NCBI GenBank assembly: GCA_937928405.1
Contig: CALFWZ010000200.1
Span: 1-37,140 of the forward strand
Origin: an uncultured Saprospiraceae bacterium
GTDB taxonomy: Bacteria; Bacteroidota; Bacteroidia; Chitinophagales; Saprospiraceae
DNA length: 37,140 nucleotides
Reading direction: 5' to 3'
Positions 7,964-17,987 of this stretch are shown piece after piece. The position numbers and the translations under genes are program-made. The notes beneath the pieces were generated by a model. It was not told where the DNA came from, did not search any database, and saw nothing but the letters and a program-made list of their open reading frames with translations. Each line of letters begins with the position of its first letter. The stretch's first letter is position 1.

Positions 7964-10900
7964 TTACCTTGAAGGCATGCTGCCTTGATCAACTGCTGCT
8001 TTCCTATTGGCTAATAAGGCCTTATATTCACGTCCCATAACCCGTTTGAAATTAGTGTTTTCATTTTCCCAATCATTTAATATGTTGAGTGCCACATCAC
8101 TTCCAGTGTATAAAAAATGACGGCGAAGTAGGTACCGTAAATCTTCGGTATCCGCTTTAGTCAGCGGGTCAAGGTCGACTAATTCTTGATTGAGATTTTT
8201 ATGAAATTCATTATCGCGATCAAGTACATAAGCAACGCCACCGCTCATTCCAGCGGCAAAATTTTTTCCAGTTGGCCCTAGAATAACCACCTTACCTCCC
8301 GTCATATATTCACAGCCATGATCACCGATTCCTTCGATGACTGTTTTTACACCAGAATTTCGTACCGCAAATCGCTCGCCGGCACAGCCACGAATATAGG
8401 CCTCACCAGAAGTCGCACCATAAAAAGCCACGTTACCAATAATGATATTCTCACTAGGTTTGAAATTAGCTTTACGATCAGGAATAACCGCTAGTTTTGC
8501 TCCTGATAGACCTTTACCAAAATAATCATTGGCTTCACCTTCTAGGGTAAAACTTAAACCCGGTGCTCCAAAGGCACCAAAGCTTTGTCCAGCTGATCCT
8601 CGAAAATGAAATTTTATGGTATCTTCAGGTAGCCCTTCACTTCCATGTAATAAAGAGATTTCATTAGACAACATGGTTCCTATCGCCCGGTCCGTATTTT
8701 TGACGGGAAAGGCTGCGTTTACTTCTTGTTTATCTTCCAAAGAAGCTTTTGCATATTCAATCAATCTTCGATCTAAAACATCTTTAATCCCATGATCCTG
8801 CGCGACTTTTTTGTATTGTCCAACAGAAATATCAGCCGGTTCTTTATATAAAATTGGACTCAGATCAAGCTCTTTATATTTCCAATGTTGAATGCCTTTT
8901 TTTAATTTCAATAATTCCACTTTTCCAACCATCTCATTGACCGTTCTGAAACCTAAGCGTGCCATATATTGTCTTAAATCTTCTGCCAAGAAGGTGAAAA
9001 AATTAATTAAGTGTTCAGGCTTAGCCGTAAATTTTTTCCGTAGATCAGGATTCTGAGTAGCAATCCCAACCGGACAAGTATTCATATGGCATTTTCGCAT
9101 CATAATACAGCCTTCTACCACTAAGGCCGCTGTGGCAATCCCCCACTCTTCTGCTCCCAATAAAGTGGCAATCGCTAAATCTCTTCCCGTTCGTATTTGC
9201 CCATCTGTTTGGAGTGTTACCCGATCTCGAAGTTTATTTTTGACCAATGTCTGATGTGATTCTGCTAGCCCCAACTCCCAAGGAAGTCCTGCATGACGAA
9301 TGGAGGTAATTGGAGATGCTCCGGTTCCTCCATCATGTCCAGAAATTAGAATTGCATCGGCATGAGCCTTGGCTACTCCAGAAGCGATAATTCCGACACC
9401 GGCTTTAGAAACTAATTTTACATTAATTCTCGCTCGACGATTGGCGTTTTTTAAATCAAAAATTAATTGTGCTAAATCTTCAATAGAATAAATATCATGG
9501 TGTGGTGGTGGTGATATTAAACCAACTCCTGGCGTACTGTGACGGACTCTACCAATCCATTCGTCAACTTTTTTCCCAGGTAATTGTCCACCTTCTCCGG
9601 GCTTGGCCCCTTGTGCCATTTTAATTTGAATTTCATCCGCGTTGGTTAGATAATAACTGGTCACCCCGAAACGGCCAGAGGCTACCTGTTTAGTGGCAGA
9701 GCGTTCCCAATCACCATTCGCTTTGGGCGTGAAACGAATAGGATCTTCTCCTCCTTCTCCACTATTGCTACGTCCACCAATTCGATTCATGGCAATCGCA
9801 AGGGTACTATGCGCTTCGTGTGAAATAGAACCAAAGGACATGGCACCAGTGGCAAATCTTTTTAAAATATTTTCTACCGGTTCTACCTCTTCAATTGGAA
9901 TGGAAGTGGCTCTTCGGAAGGTGAGCAATCCACGTAGTGTACAAGCTTGCGTAAGTTGTTCATTGATTAGTTTGGCATAAGCTTCATAGGATCGTTGATC
10001 ATTTTTACGGGCAGCTTGCTGAAGGAGATGAATGGTTTGAGGATTGAAAAGATGATATTCTCCATCTTTCTTCCATTGGGATAATCCTCCGGTTACTAAA
10101 TCCTGGTCAGGCTTTAGGGAAGTATTATAGGCGAGTCGATGTCTGGCGACAACTTCTTTTGCAATTCCATCGAATCCGATTCCTTCAATTCTAGAAACCG
10201 TTCCTTTAAAACTAAAATCGACCACTTCTTGATTGACACCCAAGGCTTCAAAAATCTGTGCTCCTTGATAGGATTGCAAAGTTGAAATTCCATTTTTAGA
10301 AAAGATTTTTAATAATCCTTTCCCAATGGCTTTGATATAAATTTCCTTGGCCTTTTTTTGAGAAATCTCATCAGAGAAAACTCCTTTTTCGTGGAGATTT
10401 TGGATGGTATTTAAAGCAAGGTATGGATGGATCGCATTAACACCATAGCCGACTAAAGTAGCAAAATGATGCGTTTCCCAAACATCACCAGCTTCTACTA
10501 CAATACTGGTAGCATTCCTAAGTCCTTGTTTTATTAGGTGATGGTGAACAGCTCCTGCCGCTAATAAGGAAGGAACTGGAGCAACATGTGGACTAGCATT
10601 ACGATCTGAAAGAATAATGATATTGGTGTTGTTTCTTGCAAAATCTTCTGCTGTGGCACAAATATGATCTAACGCAGCTTTGAGACGGCCTTTTTGTTCA
10701 TCAGCAATAAATATCAAGTCAACTTTTCCAGATTTGTAATGGGGACGATGAATAAATTTTATTTTGGTAAATTCCTCAGCATCCAGAACGGGTTGATTTA
10801 AATGGATATATCTTGCATGTAGTGGATCATCTAACAATAAATTTCCTTTATTTCCTAATGTAGAAAATAGGGACATGACTGCTCGCTCTCGGATCGGATC

Positions 10901-12520
10901 AATGGGCGGATTAGTTACCTGCGCAAAGAGTTGTTTAAAATAATTGGCTAGATGCTGCGCATGATGAGACAGCACTGCCAGTGGTGTATCTGTTCCCATG
11001 GACCCAATTGGATCCTTGCCATTTTGGATCATGGGAGCAATAATCACCTTTAAATCTTCCCGACTATATCCGAATAATTGCTGACGATTAAGGAGAGATT
11101 TTTGGTCGATACCTGTTCCTACTGCTGGTCGTCCAGGAAGATCATCAATGGTTGTTAGATGTTCGGAAAGCCAATCCTTGTATGGTAATCGCTGACAAAC
11201 AATTTTTTTAACTTCTTCGTCACCAATTATTTTTTTCTCATCCATATCTGCAATTAGCATTTTTCCGGGTTGTAACCGACCTTTCAAAATTATACTTGCT
11301 TGATCAACGGGTAAGGCTCCGGCCTCAGATGCTACAATTAAGGTATTTGTATCTGTCAGACAATATCTAGAAGGCCTTAAACCATTTCTATCTAAAGTTG
11401 CTCCAACTAGTATACCATTGGTAAAACAAATAGAGGCTGGACCATCCCAAGGTTCCATCAGGTTTTTATGATATTGATAAAAATCCTTTTTGTATTCAGG
11501 CATTAGTTCATCATGTTGCCAAGCCTCTGGAATCATCATCATCAAGGCATGAGGTAAGGATCGTCCTGACAAGACTAAAAATTCTAACACATTATCGAAA
11601 TTTCCAGAATCGGAATGCCCTTGCCCGCAAATAGGTTTTAATCGGCGCATTTCTTCTTCTGTAAATAAATCCGAAATAAGTTGATCTTCTTTTGATTTCC
11701 ACCAGTTGAGATTTCCTCTAATTGTATTTATTTCTCCATTGTGGGCTATATACCGGAAAGGCTGGGCTAGTTTCCACTTTGGGACGGTATTGGTAGAAAA
11801 CCTAGAATGGATTTGGGCAATGGCGGAAGTATAGTTTTCATCATTAAGGTCTGGGTAGTAATCGCCAAGTTGGTGGGTTGTCAATTGTCCTTTATAGACA
11901 ATTGTTTTATAGGAAAAAGATGGGATGTAAAACATATCCCGAGTTTGAGGATAAACCTCATGAATATTGTGAATGGCATATTTTCGAAGAACAAAAAGGC
12001 GTCGCTCCAAAACCAATAATTCAAGTGTATCTTTGGGTTTTACAAACACCTGCTCAATATATGGCTCACTCGCGATTGCTGATTTTCCAAGACTTTTATT
12101 ATTGGTAGGGACCTGACGATAAGTTATTAATTCAAAACCTAGTTCATCAATATAATCATTAAATAATACGCGACATTGCTCTTGCAGCCGTTCATTCTTA
12201 GGAAAGAAAATCATTCCTACGCCATACTTTCCAAATTCGGGAAGACTTATTTTTTGTTTAGCCAATTCCACTACAAAAAAGTCGTGCGGAGTCTGCGTAA
12301 GTATACCCGCCCCGTCACCTGTGTTAGGTTCACAACCACAAGCTCCTCGATGCTCCATATTGGTGAGCATTAGAATAGCATCTTGTACGAGTTGGTGTGT
12401 TTTGTTGCCATTTAGATTGGCGATGAGTCCAGTTCCACAGGAATCTTTTTCCAGTTCTGGAACATAAAGGCTTTTAGTGGGTAGTTTTTGTGTAGAATTG
12501 GGTTGCTCTGCTTCCTCCAT
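7964..12520 (-). CDS. gltB: Glutamate synthase large (alpha) subunit
   Basis: Cytoplasmic enzyme that hydrolyses glutamine and uses the ammonia to convert 2-oxoglutarate to glutamate. The 1518-residue protein has all GltB domains. The N-terminal Ntn-hydrolase glutaminase domain would start at the nucleophile Cys28 (DSCGTGL), so a 27-residue propeptide is predicted. The central domain precedes the FMN-binding synthase domain, with GGRSNSGEGGEDP, GAKPGEGGQLPGKKV and the loop HDGGTGASP. The 3Fe-4S cysteines are C1138, C1144 and C1149 (CIMMRKCHMNTCPVG). The C-terminal GXGXG-type beta-helix domain is present (GRAGQ-type, GNVAFYGATSGEAYIRG). It starts the gltB-gltD operon. The leader contains a hairpin with tandem repeats, described separately. 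Confidence 0.96.
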   Translation of the reverse strand: MEEAEQPNSTQKLPTKSLYVPELEKDSCGTGLIANLNGNKTHQLVQDAILMLTNMEHRGACGCEPNTGDGAGILTQTPHDFFVVELAKQKISLPEFGKYGVGMIFFPKNERLQEQCRVLFNDYIDELGFELITYRQVPTNNKSLGKSAIASEPYIEQVFVKPKDTLELLVLERRLFVLRKYAIHNIHEVYPQTRDMFYIPSFSYKTIVYKGQLTTHQLGDYYPDLNDENYTSAIAQIHSRFSTNTVPKWKLAQPFRYIAHNGEINTIRGNLNWWKSKEDQLISDLFTEEEMRRLKPICGQGHSDSGNFDNVLEFLVLSGRSLPHALMMMIPEAWQHDELMPEYKKDFYQYHKNLMEPWDGPASICFTNGILVGATLDRNGLRPSRYCLTDTNTLIVASEAGALPVDQASIILKGRLQPGKMLIADMDEKKIIGDEEVKKIVCQRLPYKDWLSEHLTTIDDLPGRPAVGTGIDQKSLLNRQQLFGYSREDLKVIIAPMIQNGKDPIGSMGTDTPLAVLSHHAQHLANYFKQLFAQVTNPPIDPIRERAVMSLFSTLGNKGNLLLDDPLHARYIHLNQPVLDAEEFTKIKFIHRPHYKSGKVDLIFIADEQKGRLKAALDHICATAEDFARNNTNIIILSDRNASPHVAPVPSLLAAGAVHHHLIKQGLRNATSIVVEAGDVWETHHFATLVGYGVNAIHPYLALNTIQNLHEKGVFSDEISQKKAKEIYIKAIGKGLLKIFSKNGISTLQSYQGAQIFEALGVNQEVVDFSFKGTVSRIEGIGFDGIAKEVVARHRLAYNTSLKPDQDLVTGGLSQWKKDGEYHLFNPQTIHLLQQAARKNDQRSYEAYAKLINEQLTQACTLRGLLTFRRATSIPIEEVEPVENILKRFATGAMSFGSISHEAHSTLAIAMNRIGGRSNSGEGGEDPIRFTPKANGDWERSATKQVASGRFGVTSYYLTNADEIQIKMAQGAKPGEGGQLPGKKVDEWIGRVRHSTPGVGLISPPPHHDIYSIEDLAQLIFDLKNANRRARINVKLVSKAGVGIIASGVAKAHADAILISGHDGGTGASPITSIRHAGLPWELGLAESHQTLVKNKLRDRVTLQTDGQIRTGRDLAIATLLGAEEWGIATAALVVEGCIMMRKCHMNTCPVGIATQNPDLRKKFTAKPEHLINFFTFLAEDLRQYMARLGFRTVNEMVGKVELLKLKKGIQHWKYKELDLSPILYKEPADISVGQYKKVAQDHGIKDVLDRRLIEYAKASLEDKQEVNAAFPVKNTDRAIGTMLSNEISLLHGSEGLPEDTIKFHFRGSAGQSFGAFGAPGLSFTLEGEANDYFGKGLSGAKLAVIPDRKANFKPSENIIIGNVAFYGATSGEAYIRGCAGERFAVRNSGVKTVIEGIGDHGCEYMTGGKVVILGPTGKNFAAGMSGGVAYVLDRDNEFHKNLNQELVDLDPLTKADTEDLRYLLRRHFLYTGSDVALNILNDWENENTNFKRVMGREYKALLANRKAAVDQGSMPSR

Positions 12521-12535
12521 TTTAAATCGTTTTGA

Positions 12536-12577
12536 GACCTTTTCTTTTTGGAAAAAAGGTCAATGAAAAAGGTCAAT
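12536..12577 (-). promoter_or_regulatory. gltB leader hairpin with tandem repeat arms
   Basis: Read on the minus strand toward gltB, two tandem copies of ATTGACCTTTTT (plus-strand 12566-12577 and 12553-12564) are followed by AAAAGGTC (plus-strand 12536-12543), 15 bases before the gltB ATG. Either GACCTTTT copy can pair with AAAAGGTC, giving two alternative hairpins near the translation start. This arrangement is visible in the sequence; a regulatory role is inference. Confidence 0.35.
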
Positions 12578-12819
12578 TTAATTTGGTAAGATATCAGACT
12601 GATTCCAGCAACTGCCAAAGGAAGTTGTTGTAAAAAGAAAAAGTCTTATTGGTTGCGAACTTCAAATATTAGGCTTTTTTGATTAAAAACCAAATATTAA
12701 TTTATGAAAAAATAAGAAAGCAGAGTATAGTTTTGGAGTGTTGTTGAAATAAAAACTAGTTTATTAAAACATAATAATGGATATTACTAGTTTTGACAAA
12801 ATTTAATTTTCAGATTTCG

Positions 12820-12871
12820 AAAAAAAGCTATAATTTTTTTGATTTGATGAATGGGAAAAAAGAATATAGCT
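12820..12871 (-). terminator. Putative terminator of the BNR exoprotein gene
   Basis: AGCTATA (12826-12832) pairs with TATAGCT (12865-12871), with further imperfect A/T pairing inside. On the minus strand the stem is followed by a T-run (complement of 12819-12825). It begins 3 bases after the stop codon of the BNR gene. Confidence 0.5.
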
Positions 12872-12873
12872 GA

Positions 12874-15800
12874 CTAAATTTTTATTAATTTTTTTATCAC
12901 TTTTTTATCATCCTGTTGTATTGATAGCCAATAAATCCCTGATTCTTTAAATATATGCTCATTTAGAGTAATTTGATTTGTCTCCATCTGGCCTGGTATC
13001 TTTTGATGAAAAACGATTTGACCGAGGCTGGTATGAATTGTTAAGAAAATCGTTTTTTCAGGATTTGAATTAAGATAGATCCTGGTATTTTGTTCGAACG
13101 GATTAGGGGCCATCGTAAGATCAAATGTTATATTGGTTGGGACTTCTGGTTTCCCAAAAAATTCCAAAATCAACGGATGTCTAGTTTCTGAGGTAAGAAA
13201 AGCGTGGGCCGGATAATCTTTAGAAAGTTTAATGGCATCACTTAAAAAACCATCCCTAACTGCTTTAATTTTCCAAATAAAAACGGAAGACAGATTATCC
13301 AGCGCCGCTTGCTTTAACCCACCAGCCATTCCAGTCCAGATACCAGCCGTAACATCATTCTGTTGATCCACTATCATGAAATGCTGTGGATCATACGGTT
13401 CCTTCACAACTTCTAATAATTCAACTTTGGTCGGATCAAATTCTAATTGCCAAGCAAAACCTAAAACCTCAGAAAAATTTTCCTTAGGAATGGTAAAGGA
13501 ATACTCCTCTCCTGCTTCTAACGGTTGATCTGGAATTCGGAAGGGTATTATTTCTCTAGTATCTCCAATTTGTAATTGATTTGGATCTGCATCTCCACTC
13601 ACATCACCCATTTTTATCCCGATAAAATCAAGCGTATCCTTGGCTTGGTTTATCTGACTACAATTGCCATTCCAGGGAATTGTAGTTGCCCAAGGATCTA
13701 GTGGATCGGGAAATTCATGGTTGTCAGGCACAAACCGCCAACTTTCCGTAGCATTAAAAATAGTATCAATAAAAAGAATCACTCTTCGAACAGCAATCAA
13801 GTCAATTGGTGTGATAGAATTACTTAAATTAATATCGGCAGCCAACCATTGATAAGGATTTTCAAGGGTATCATATTCTAGTAAATGTCGCTGAATGCCT
13901 ATGATATCTTGAATGCCTAATCCATTAACCGCTCTGGTGTTTTTGCTTAAATTAATTTCACAAGACGCTGTATTAGCTGGAATACGAGGGAAGTCATAAT
14001 TGCCATCTTGCCCAGTAACTTGATCTGAGATGGCTGGATGTGTGACGGAGACAGCAACATTGGGAATCGGCCTATTTTGCCAATCACGAATTTCACCCGT
14101 AATCTGTATTGATTCAAATAAACCAATATTATCCAAATCAAAACTAAGAATTGATCGGCCATGACTACCGGCTACCACCTGATTGTTTTGCTCATTATAC
14201 ACCAAATCATAGACTGGAACCATTGGGAAATTCCCACCTAGTCTTTCCCAATCTTCTCCGGCATTAAGTGAGGCATATACACCCGCATCATTGGCTACCA
14301 CTAAAACCGTATCTTGGTGTCCGGGTAGGATGATGATGTCATTGACAGCAATGGGAGGCAAATTTCCAGCGATATTTTCCCACGTAGTTCCACCATTATT
14401 TGAACGAAACACAAAAGGTGTGTTTTCATTATCTCGGTATCCAGACAAAGTTACATAAACCGTTTCCGGGGAAATTGGACTTGCCTTAACACTAGTAACG
14501 TATCTTCCTGGTAAACCTTGTTTTATTTCTTCCCAGTTATTGCCGTCGTCCGTTGTTCTCCAAACATTAGCATCCGTTGTTCCTACATAAATTCGTCCTT
14601 GCTCTAAAGGAGATTCATCTAAGGTAGAAATGGTATGAAAATTTGGAGCAAAGATAATTCCATCGGTTAAATCAGGACTGATAGGATCCCAATCAGATCC
14701 ACGGCTAGTGGTTTTATGAACTCGAAAAGTTCCAGTATATAAGGTATTCGATTGATGTGGACTAATAAAATATTGCATATCCCAATTTCGGCGCTCGCTG
14801 TTAGGAATCCCATTGGTGGCGCTCGAGAAACTAATTCCGTTATTGGTAACACCGATTCCACCGTTTTGTGTTTCTGCATAAAAATTAAGGGAGTCATCGG
14901 GATTAAAAGCCATTTGAAAACCATCCGCTCCACGCACACGAGTCCAGTTGTTGATAGTATTGGCATTACCGGATTGGGTACCATTATCTTGAAAACCTCC
15001 GTAATAAGTGTCTGGTTCAAAAGGATTGTACGCTACCCTGTATACTTGTGTGGCAGGAATATTTTCGATATCTGTCCAAAAAATGGTCCCTCCGGGAGGA
15101 CGTCGATAGGCTCCACCATCATTTCCTAAAATCACACTTCCATCACTGGCGAAGGCAATGGCGTGATTATCAACGTGCACATTATTGGGTGCTGCTTCTC
15201 CCCATGTAAGTCCTCCATCCGTCGAATAAACCAAAGGAACACCTAGGACGAACATCTCATCTTCATCAAAAGGATTAACTCTTAGCCGACCTAAATACCA
15301 GCTAAAGCCAAACATACAAGTGCTAATGAAAGGCGTATTGTTATCAGCAATTTGATCCCATGAATCTCCATTGTCAGTCGTTTTATATAACCCACTAAAT
15401 TGATACGTTGGACTCGTAAAACAAGCAAAGAAAGTATTGGGATTTTGTTGAGATTGTGAAAGAGAGATTCTACTGCCATTGCCGATGGGTAATCCATTCG
15501 CGAGTGGTTGCCAATTGTCACCACCATCAAGGGTTCGATAGACTTTATGACCAAAACTAGTGAGCGTACTTTCTTGATTATTTCGAATCCTTGTCCAAAT
15601 ACCTGCAAAAAGAATGTCAGGATTGCTAGGATGCATTACAAGGTCAATTACGCCCGTTTCATTATTGACGAAAAGCACTTGATTCCAAGATGCCCCACCA
15701 TCTGTCGATTTGTAGAGGCCACGGTCGTTGGTACGTTCAAAAGGCAAGCCCATCGTAGCAGCGTAAATGATATTAGGATTAGAAGGGTTAATAAGAATTT

Positions 15801-16407
15801 TAGAAATAATATACGTTTCAGAAAGTCCAATATTAGTCCAAGTATTTCCTCCATCAGTGGTTTTATAAATTCCATTACCGATAAATGGATAACCAGTAAT
15901 AGAAGGATCTCCTGTACCGACAAAAATTGTTTCTGGATCATTGGGATGGAAAGCCATATCACCAATCGCTAAATAGGGTTGGTCATCAAAGATAGGATTC
16001 CAAGTGGCTCCATTATCAGTAGTTTTAAAAATTCCACCACCAGAGTAGCCTAAATAAATTATCGTTGGATCTGTTGGATGTACAAGGATAGCATTTACTC
16101 GAGCTCCAGCACTTCCAGGACCTTCTGTTTGCCAATCCGTATCAAATCCAGGTAAAGTAGATCGTTGGGTTGCTTGTTCCTTCGCTGCTTTCATTCCTTT
16201 TAAATAGGCCTTCTGAGAAAACTGATTATCCGGATATGATCTTTGCAAGAAGAAGTGATCGGCGGGTCCATGTTTTGAGGCAACGCCAGGATTTTCTGGA
16301 ATAACGGCGGGAAGAATATGGGTATCTAATTCAAAATAATTTGAGAAATGAAATAGTGTTGCTAAGGTTAAAAGCACCAAAATGATAGAAAACAATATTT
16401 TTTTCAT
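12874..16407 (-). CDS. Secreted BNR/sortilin-like repeat protein with T9SS sorting domain
   Basis: A 1177-residue exoprotein. It has a signal peptide (MKKILFSIILVLLTLATLF), then roughly residues 90-760 of repeated Asp-box/BNR units, recognisable by repeated T(T/S)DGG.TW and related motifs (TTDNGATWNPIF, TTDGGNTWTNIG, STDGGASWNQVL, TSDNG-type), giving one or two beta-propellers as in sortilin/VPS10 and BNR glycosidase relatives. A carboxypeptidase-regulatory-like unit follows (ITGEIRDWQNRPIPNVAVSVT). Next are two dockerin-like calcium loops (about 815-885, VNGLGIQDIIGIQRHLLE and DINLSNSITPIDLIAVRRVI), a cohesin-like beta domain (about 955-1085) and a C-terminal T9SS type A domain starting at MAPNPFEQNTRIY. 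It is likely displayed on or released from the cell surface. No catalytic residues are identified, so enzyme activity is open. Confidence 0.85.
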   Translation of the reverse strand: MKKILFSIILVLLTLATLFHFSNYFELDTHILPAVIPENPGVASKHGPADHFFLQRSYPDNQFSQKAYLKGMKAAKEQATQRSTLPGFDTDWQTEGPGSAGARVNAILVHPTDPTIIYLGYSGGGIFKTTDNGATWNPIFDDQPYLAIGDMAFHPNDPETIFVGTGDPSITGYPFIGNGIYKTTDGGNTWTNIGLSETYIISKILINPSNPNIIYAATMGLPFERTNDRGLYKSTDGGASWNQVLFVNNETGVIDLVMHPSNPDILFAGIWTRIRNNQESTLTSFGHKVYRTLDGGDNWQPLANGLPIGNGSRISLSQSQQNPNTFFACFTSPTYQFSGLYKTTDNGDSWDQIADNNTPFISTCMFGFSWYLGRLRVNPFDEDEMFVLGVPLVYSTDGGLTWGEAAPNNVHVDNHAIAFASDGSVILGNDGGAYRRPPGGTIFWTDIENIPATQVYRVAYNPFEPDTYYGGFQDNGTQSGNANTINNWTRVRGADGFQMAFNPDDSLNFYAETQNGGIGVTNNGISFSSATNGIPNSERRNWDMQYFISPHQSNTLYTGTFRVHKTTSRGSDWDPISPDLTDGIIFAPNFHTISTLDESPLEQGRIYVGTTDANVWRTTDDGNNWEEIKQGLPGRYVTSVKASPISPETVYVTLSGYRDNENTPFVFRSNNGGTTWENIAGNLPPIAVNDIIILPGHQDTVLVVANDAGVYASLNAGEDWERLGGNFPMVPVYDLVYNEQNNQVVAGSHGRSILSFDLDNIGLFESIQITGEIRDWQNRPIPNVAVSVTHPAISDQVTGQDGNYDFPRIPANTASCEINLSKNTRAVNGLGIQDIIGIQRHLLEYDTLENPYQWLAADINLSNSITPIDLIAVRRVILFIDTIFNATESWRFVPDNHEFPDPLDPWATTIPWNGNCSQINQAKDTLDFIGIKMGDVSGDADPNQLQIGDTREIIPFRIPDQPLEAGEEYSFTIPKENFSEVLGFAWQLEFDPTKVELLEVVKEPYDPQHFMIVDQQNDVTAGIWTGMAGGLKQAALDNLSSVFIWKIKAVRDGFLSDAIKLSKDYPAHAFLTSETRHPLILEFFGKPEVPTNITFDLTMAPNPFEQNTRIYLNSNPEKTIFLTIHTSLGQIVFHQKIPGQMETNQITLNEHIFKESGIYWLSIQQDDKKVIKKLIKI

Positions 16408-16556
16408 AGATCACTATTTGTTTCAAAGCTGAGAAGTTTGTTTGGCTTGACAAAGTAGGTGAAGTGAAATTGTTAACCTGTTCTAAAAAAGAGGCTTGTG
16501 TAGATGCCTTTAACGGTAATATGCTATCACAAAATACTAATTTCCAATTGATAAAA

Positions 16557-16597
16557 AAAGTAGTTAAGAAGCCATTTTGAACATTCTTAACTACTTT
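16557..16597 (-). terminator. Rho-independent terminator of the ABC ATPase gene
   Basis: A perfect 14-bp stem (16557-16570 and 16584-16597) with a 13-base loop. On the minus strand it is followed by a run of about seven T residues (complement of 16553-16559). It lies 22 bases after the stop codon of the ABC ATPase gene. Confidence 0.75.
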
Positions 16598-16618
16598 CAA
16601 GGAATCGAAAAAAATTAA

Positions 16619-17353
16619 TCACGATTTATTATAGCGATGCTCTGCGTCATACGCACTAACGATATTTTCATTAATAACGTCTTCTTCTACTAGACCATCT
16701 CGAAGCCGAATGATTCTATGCGCATGTTCTGCGATATCAGGTTCGTGTGTTACAAGGATAATCGTGTTTCCTTGTTTGTGAATTTCTTCGAGGATTGCCA
16801 TGATTTCTATGGAGGTTTTGCTATCAAGGTTACCGGTAGGTTCATCTGCTAGAATGATGGCAGGATTGTTCACTAAAGCTCTTGCGATGGCAACTCTTTG
16901 TCTTTGACCACCAGAAAGTTCATTTGGCTTGTGGTCTACTCTATCACCTAGGTTGACAGCCGTCAATGCTTGATTGGCTTTTTCAGAACGACGGGCTTTA
17001 TTTAAGCCGCTATATACCAAAGGTAATGCTACATTATCTAAAGAGCTTAGACGAGGTAACAGGTTGAAAGTCTGGAAGACAAAGCCGATTTCTTTATTTC
17101 TTACTTCCGCCAGATCATCATCTTCCATTGTACTTACATCAATACCATTGAGCAGATATTTTCCTTTGGTTGGTGTATCTAAACATCCTAAGAGGTTCAT
17201 CAGGGTCGATTTACCAGAACCAGAAGGTCCCATCAGTGCAACATATTCATTTTTTTTGATGTCAAGGGTAATCGACTTGAGCGCGTGGACTTTTTCACTG
17301 CCCATGACATAGGTTTTTCCGATATCTGAAATTTGTATTATGGTGTCTTTCAT
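16619..17353 (-). CDS. ABC transporter ATPase, LolD/MacB/FtsE-type
   Basis: A 244-residue cytoplasmic ATPase that would power a membrane partner. All motifs are intact: Walker A GPSGSGKST (42-50), Q-loop FVFQTFNLLP (Q94), signature LSGGQRQR (146-153), Walker B ILADEPT (167-173), D-loop GNLDSKT and switch histidine H203 in VTHEPDIAEH. The sequence GSEKVHALKSITLDIKKNEYVALMGPSGSGKSTLMNLLGCLD belongs to the MacB/LolD-like group, whose partners are MacB/FtsX-type permeases exporting lipoproteins, peptides or drugs, but no permease is adjacent. gatC lies upstream, 80 bases away, in the same direction. Confidence 0.9.
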   Translation of the reverse strand: MKDTIIQISDIGKTYVMGSEKVHALKSITLDIKKNEYVALMGPSGSGKSTLMNLLGCLDTPTKGKYLLNGIDVSTMEDDDLAEVRNKEIGFVFQTFNLLPRLSSLDNVALPLVYSGLNKARRSEKANQALTAVNLGDRVDHKPNELSGGQRQRVAIARALVNNPAIILADEPTGNLDSKTSIEIMAILEEIHKQGNTIILVTHEPDIAEHAHRIIRLRDGLVEEDVINENIVSAYDAEHRYNKS

Positions 17354-17433
17354 AGTTTTTTAGTCTCTTTGTTAATTAGATTCGACTTTAAAAAAGTATT
17401 CTTTTTATTACTCCATTGACGTTCATGCAAAAA

Positions 17434-17727
17434 TTAGGTTTTCTTAATCACTTTAGGAACAAGGAAGCCTTTGTTATCATGCTTTGGGGCATTTTTAAGG
17501 GCCTCCCCTCGATCCGTTTTTTCGCTGATTTTGTCTGGCCGCCATACATTAACAGCATCTGTGAGGTGAACCAAAGGGTCAACATCATCAAGTTGGAGTT
17601 CATCCATTTTACTGACCATTCCTAGCATTTTGTTTAAATCTGATTCCATCTTATCCCTTTCTTGATCAGAAAGTTGAAGTCTGGCTAAGTTTTCTAATTT
17701 TAAAATTAAGGCATTATCAATCTTCAC
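17434..17727 (-). CDS. gatC: Asp-tRNA(Asn)/Glu-tRNA(Gln) amidotransferase subunit C
   Basis: Small subunit of the GatCAB complex, which amidates misacylated Glu-tRNA(Gln) or Asp-tRNA(Asn). The 97-residue length is typical. The helical N terminus (LENLARLQLSDQE) and the centre MLGMVSKMDELQLDDVDPLVHLTDAVNVWRPD match the GatC pattern, including the conserved DV(D/E)P...H segment and the downstream proline region (FLVPKVIKKT) that ends the protein. GatA and GatB are not in this window, so the complex is encoded elsewhere. It precedes the ABC ATPase gene, with no sign of functional linkage. Confidence 0.9.
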   Translation of the reverse strand: MKIDNALILKLENLARLQLSDQERDKMESDLNKMLGMVSKMDELQLDDVDPLVHLTDAVNVWRPDKISEKTDRGEALKNAPKHDNKGFLVPKVIKKT

Positions 17728-17987
17728 AAGTTAAAATTTCGATGATTACTATGATTTATTCTACCAACTCACAAAATGGGTAAGGTAGAATTGGCAAGAT
17801 AAATAATTTTTTGGAACCAATTTGCGTCCTGTGGAACCCTAGGTTTAAAGGATTTTTTGTTTTTTTTTAGAAAAGGCTTCCTAAGATTAAAATGGAATCG
17901 TATTTTCGCAGCTTAATAGGTTGATAAAACTTTCTTCTGTCAAAATTTAACCAAGCACTTAAATTTCTTATACATACTATCATTTAC

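Larger units (their letters stand above)
12521..12873. other. 353-base gene-free stretch between gltB and the BNR gene
   Basis: AT-rich DNA holding the gltB leader (12521-12577), presumably the gltB promoter, and the 3' terminator of the BNR gene (12820-12871). The sequence CAAATATTA occurs twice (12664-12672 and 12690-12698). No open frame resembles a protein. Confidence 0.6.

Noticed and set aside
15508..15972. 154-codon plus-strand frame inside the BNR exoprotein gene
   Set aside because: It is antisense to repeated, clearly coding sequence; the repeats keep the opposite frame open. No protein-like pattern is visible.
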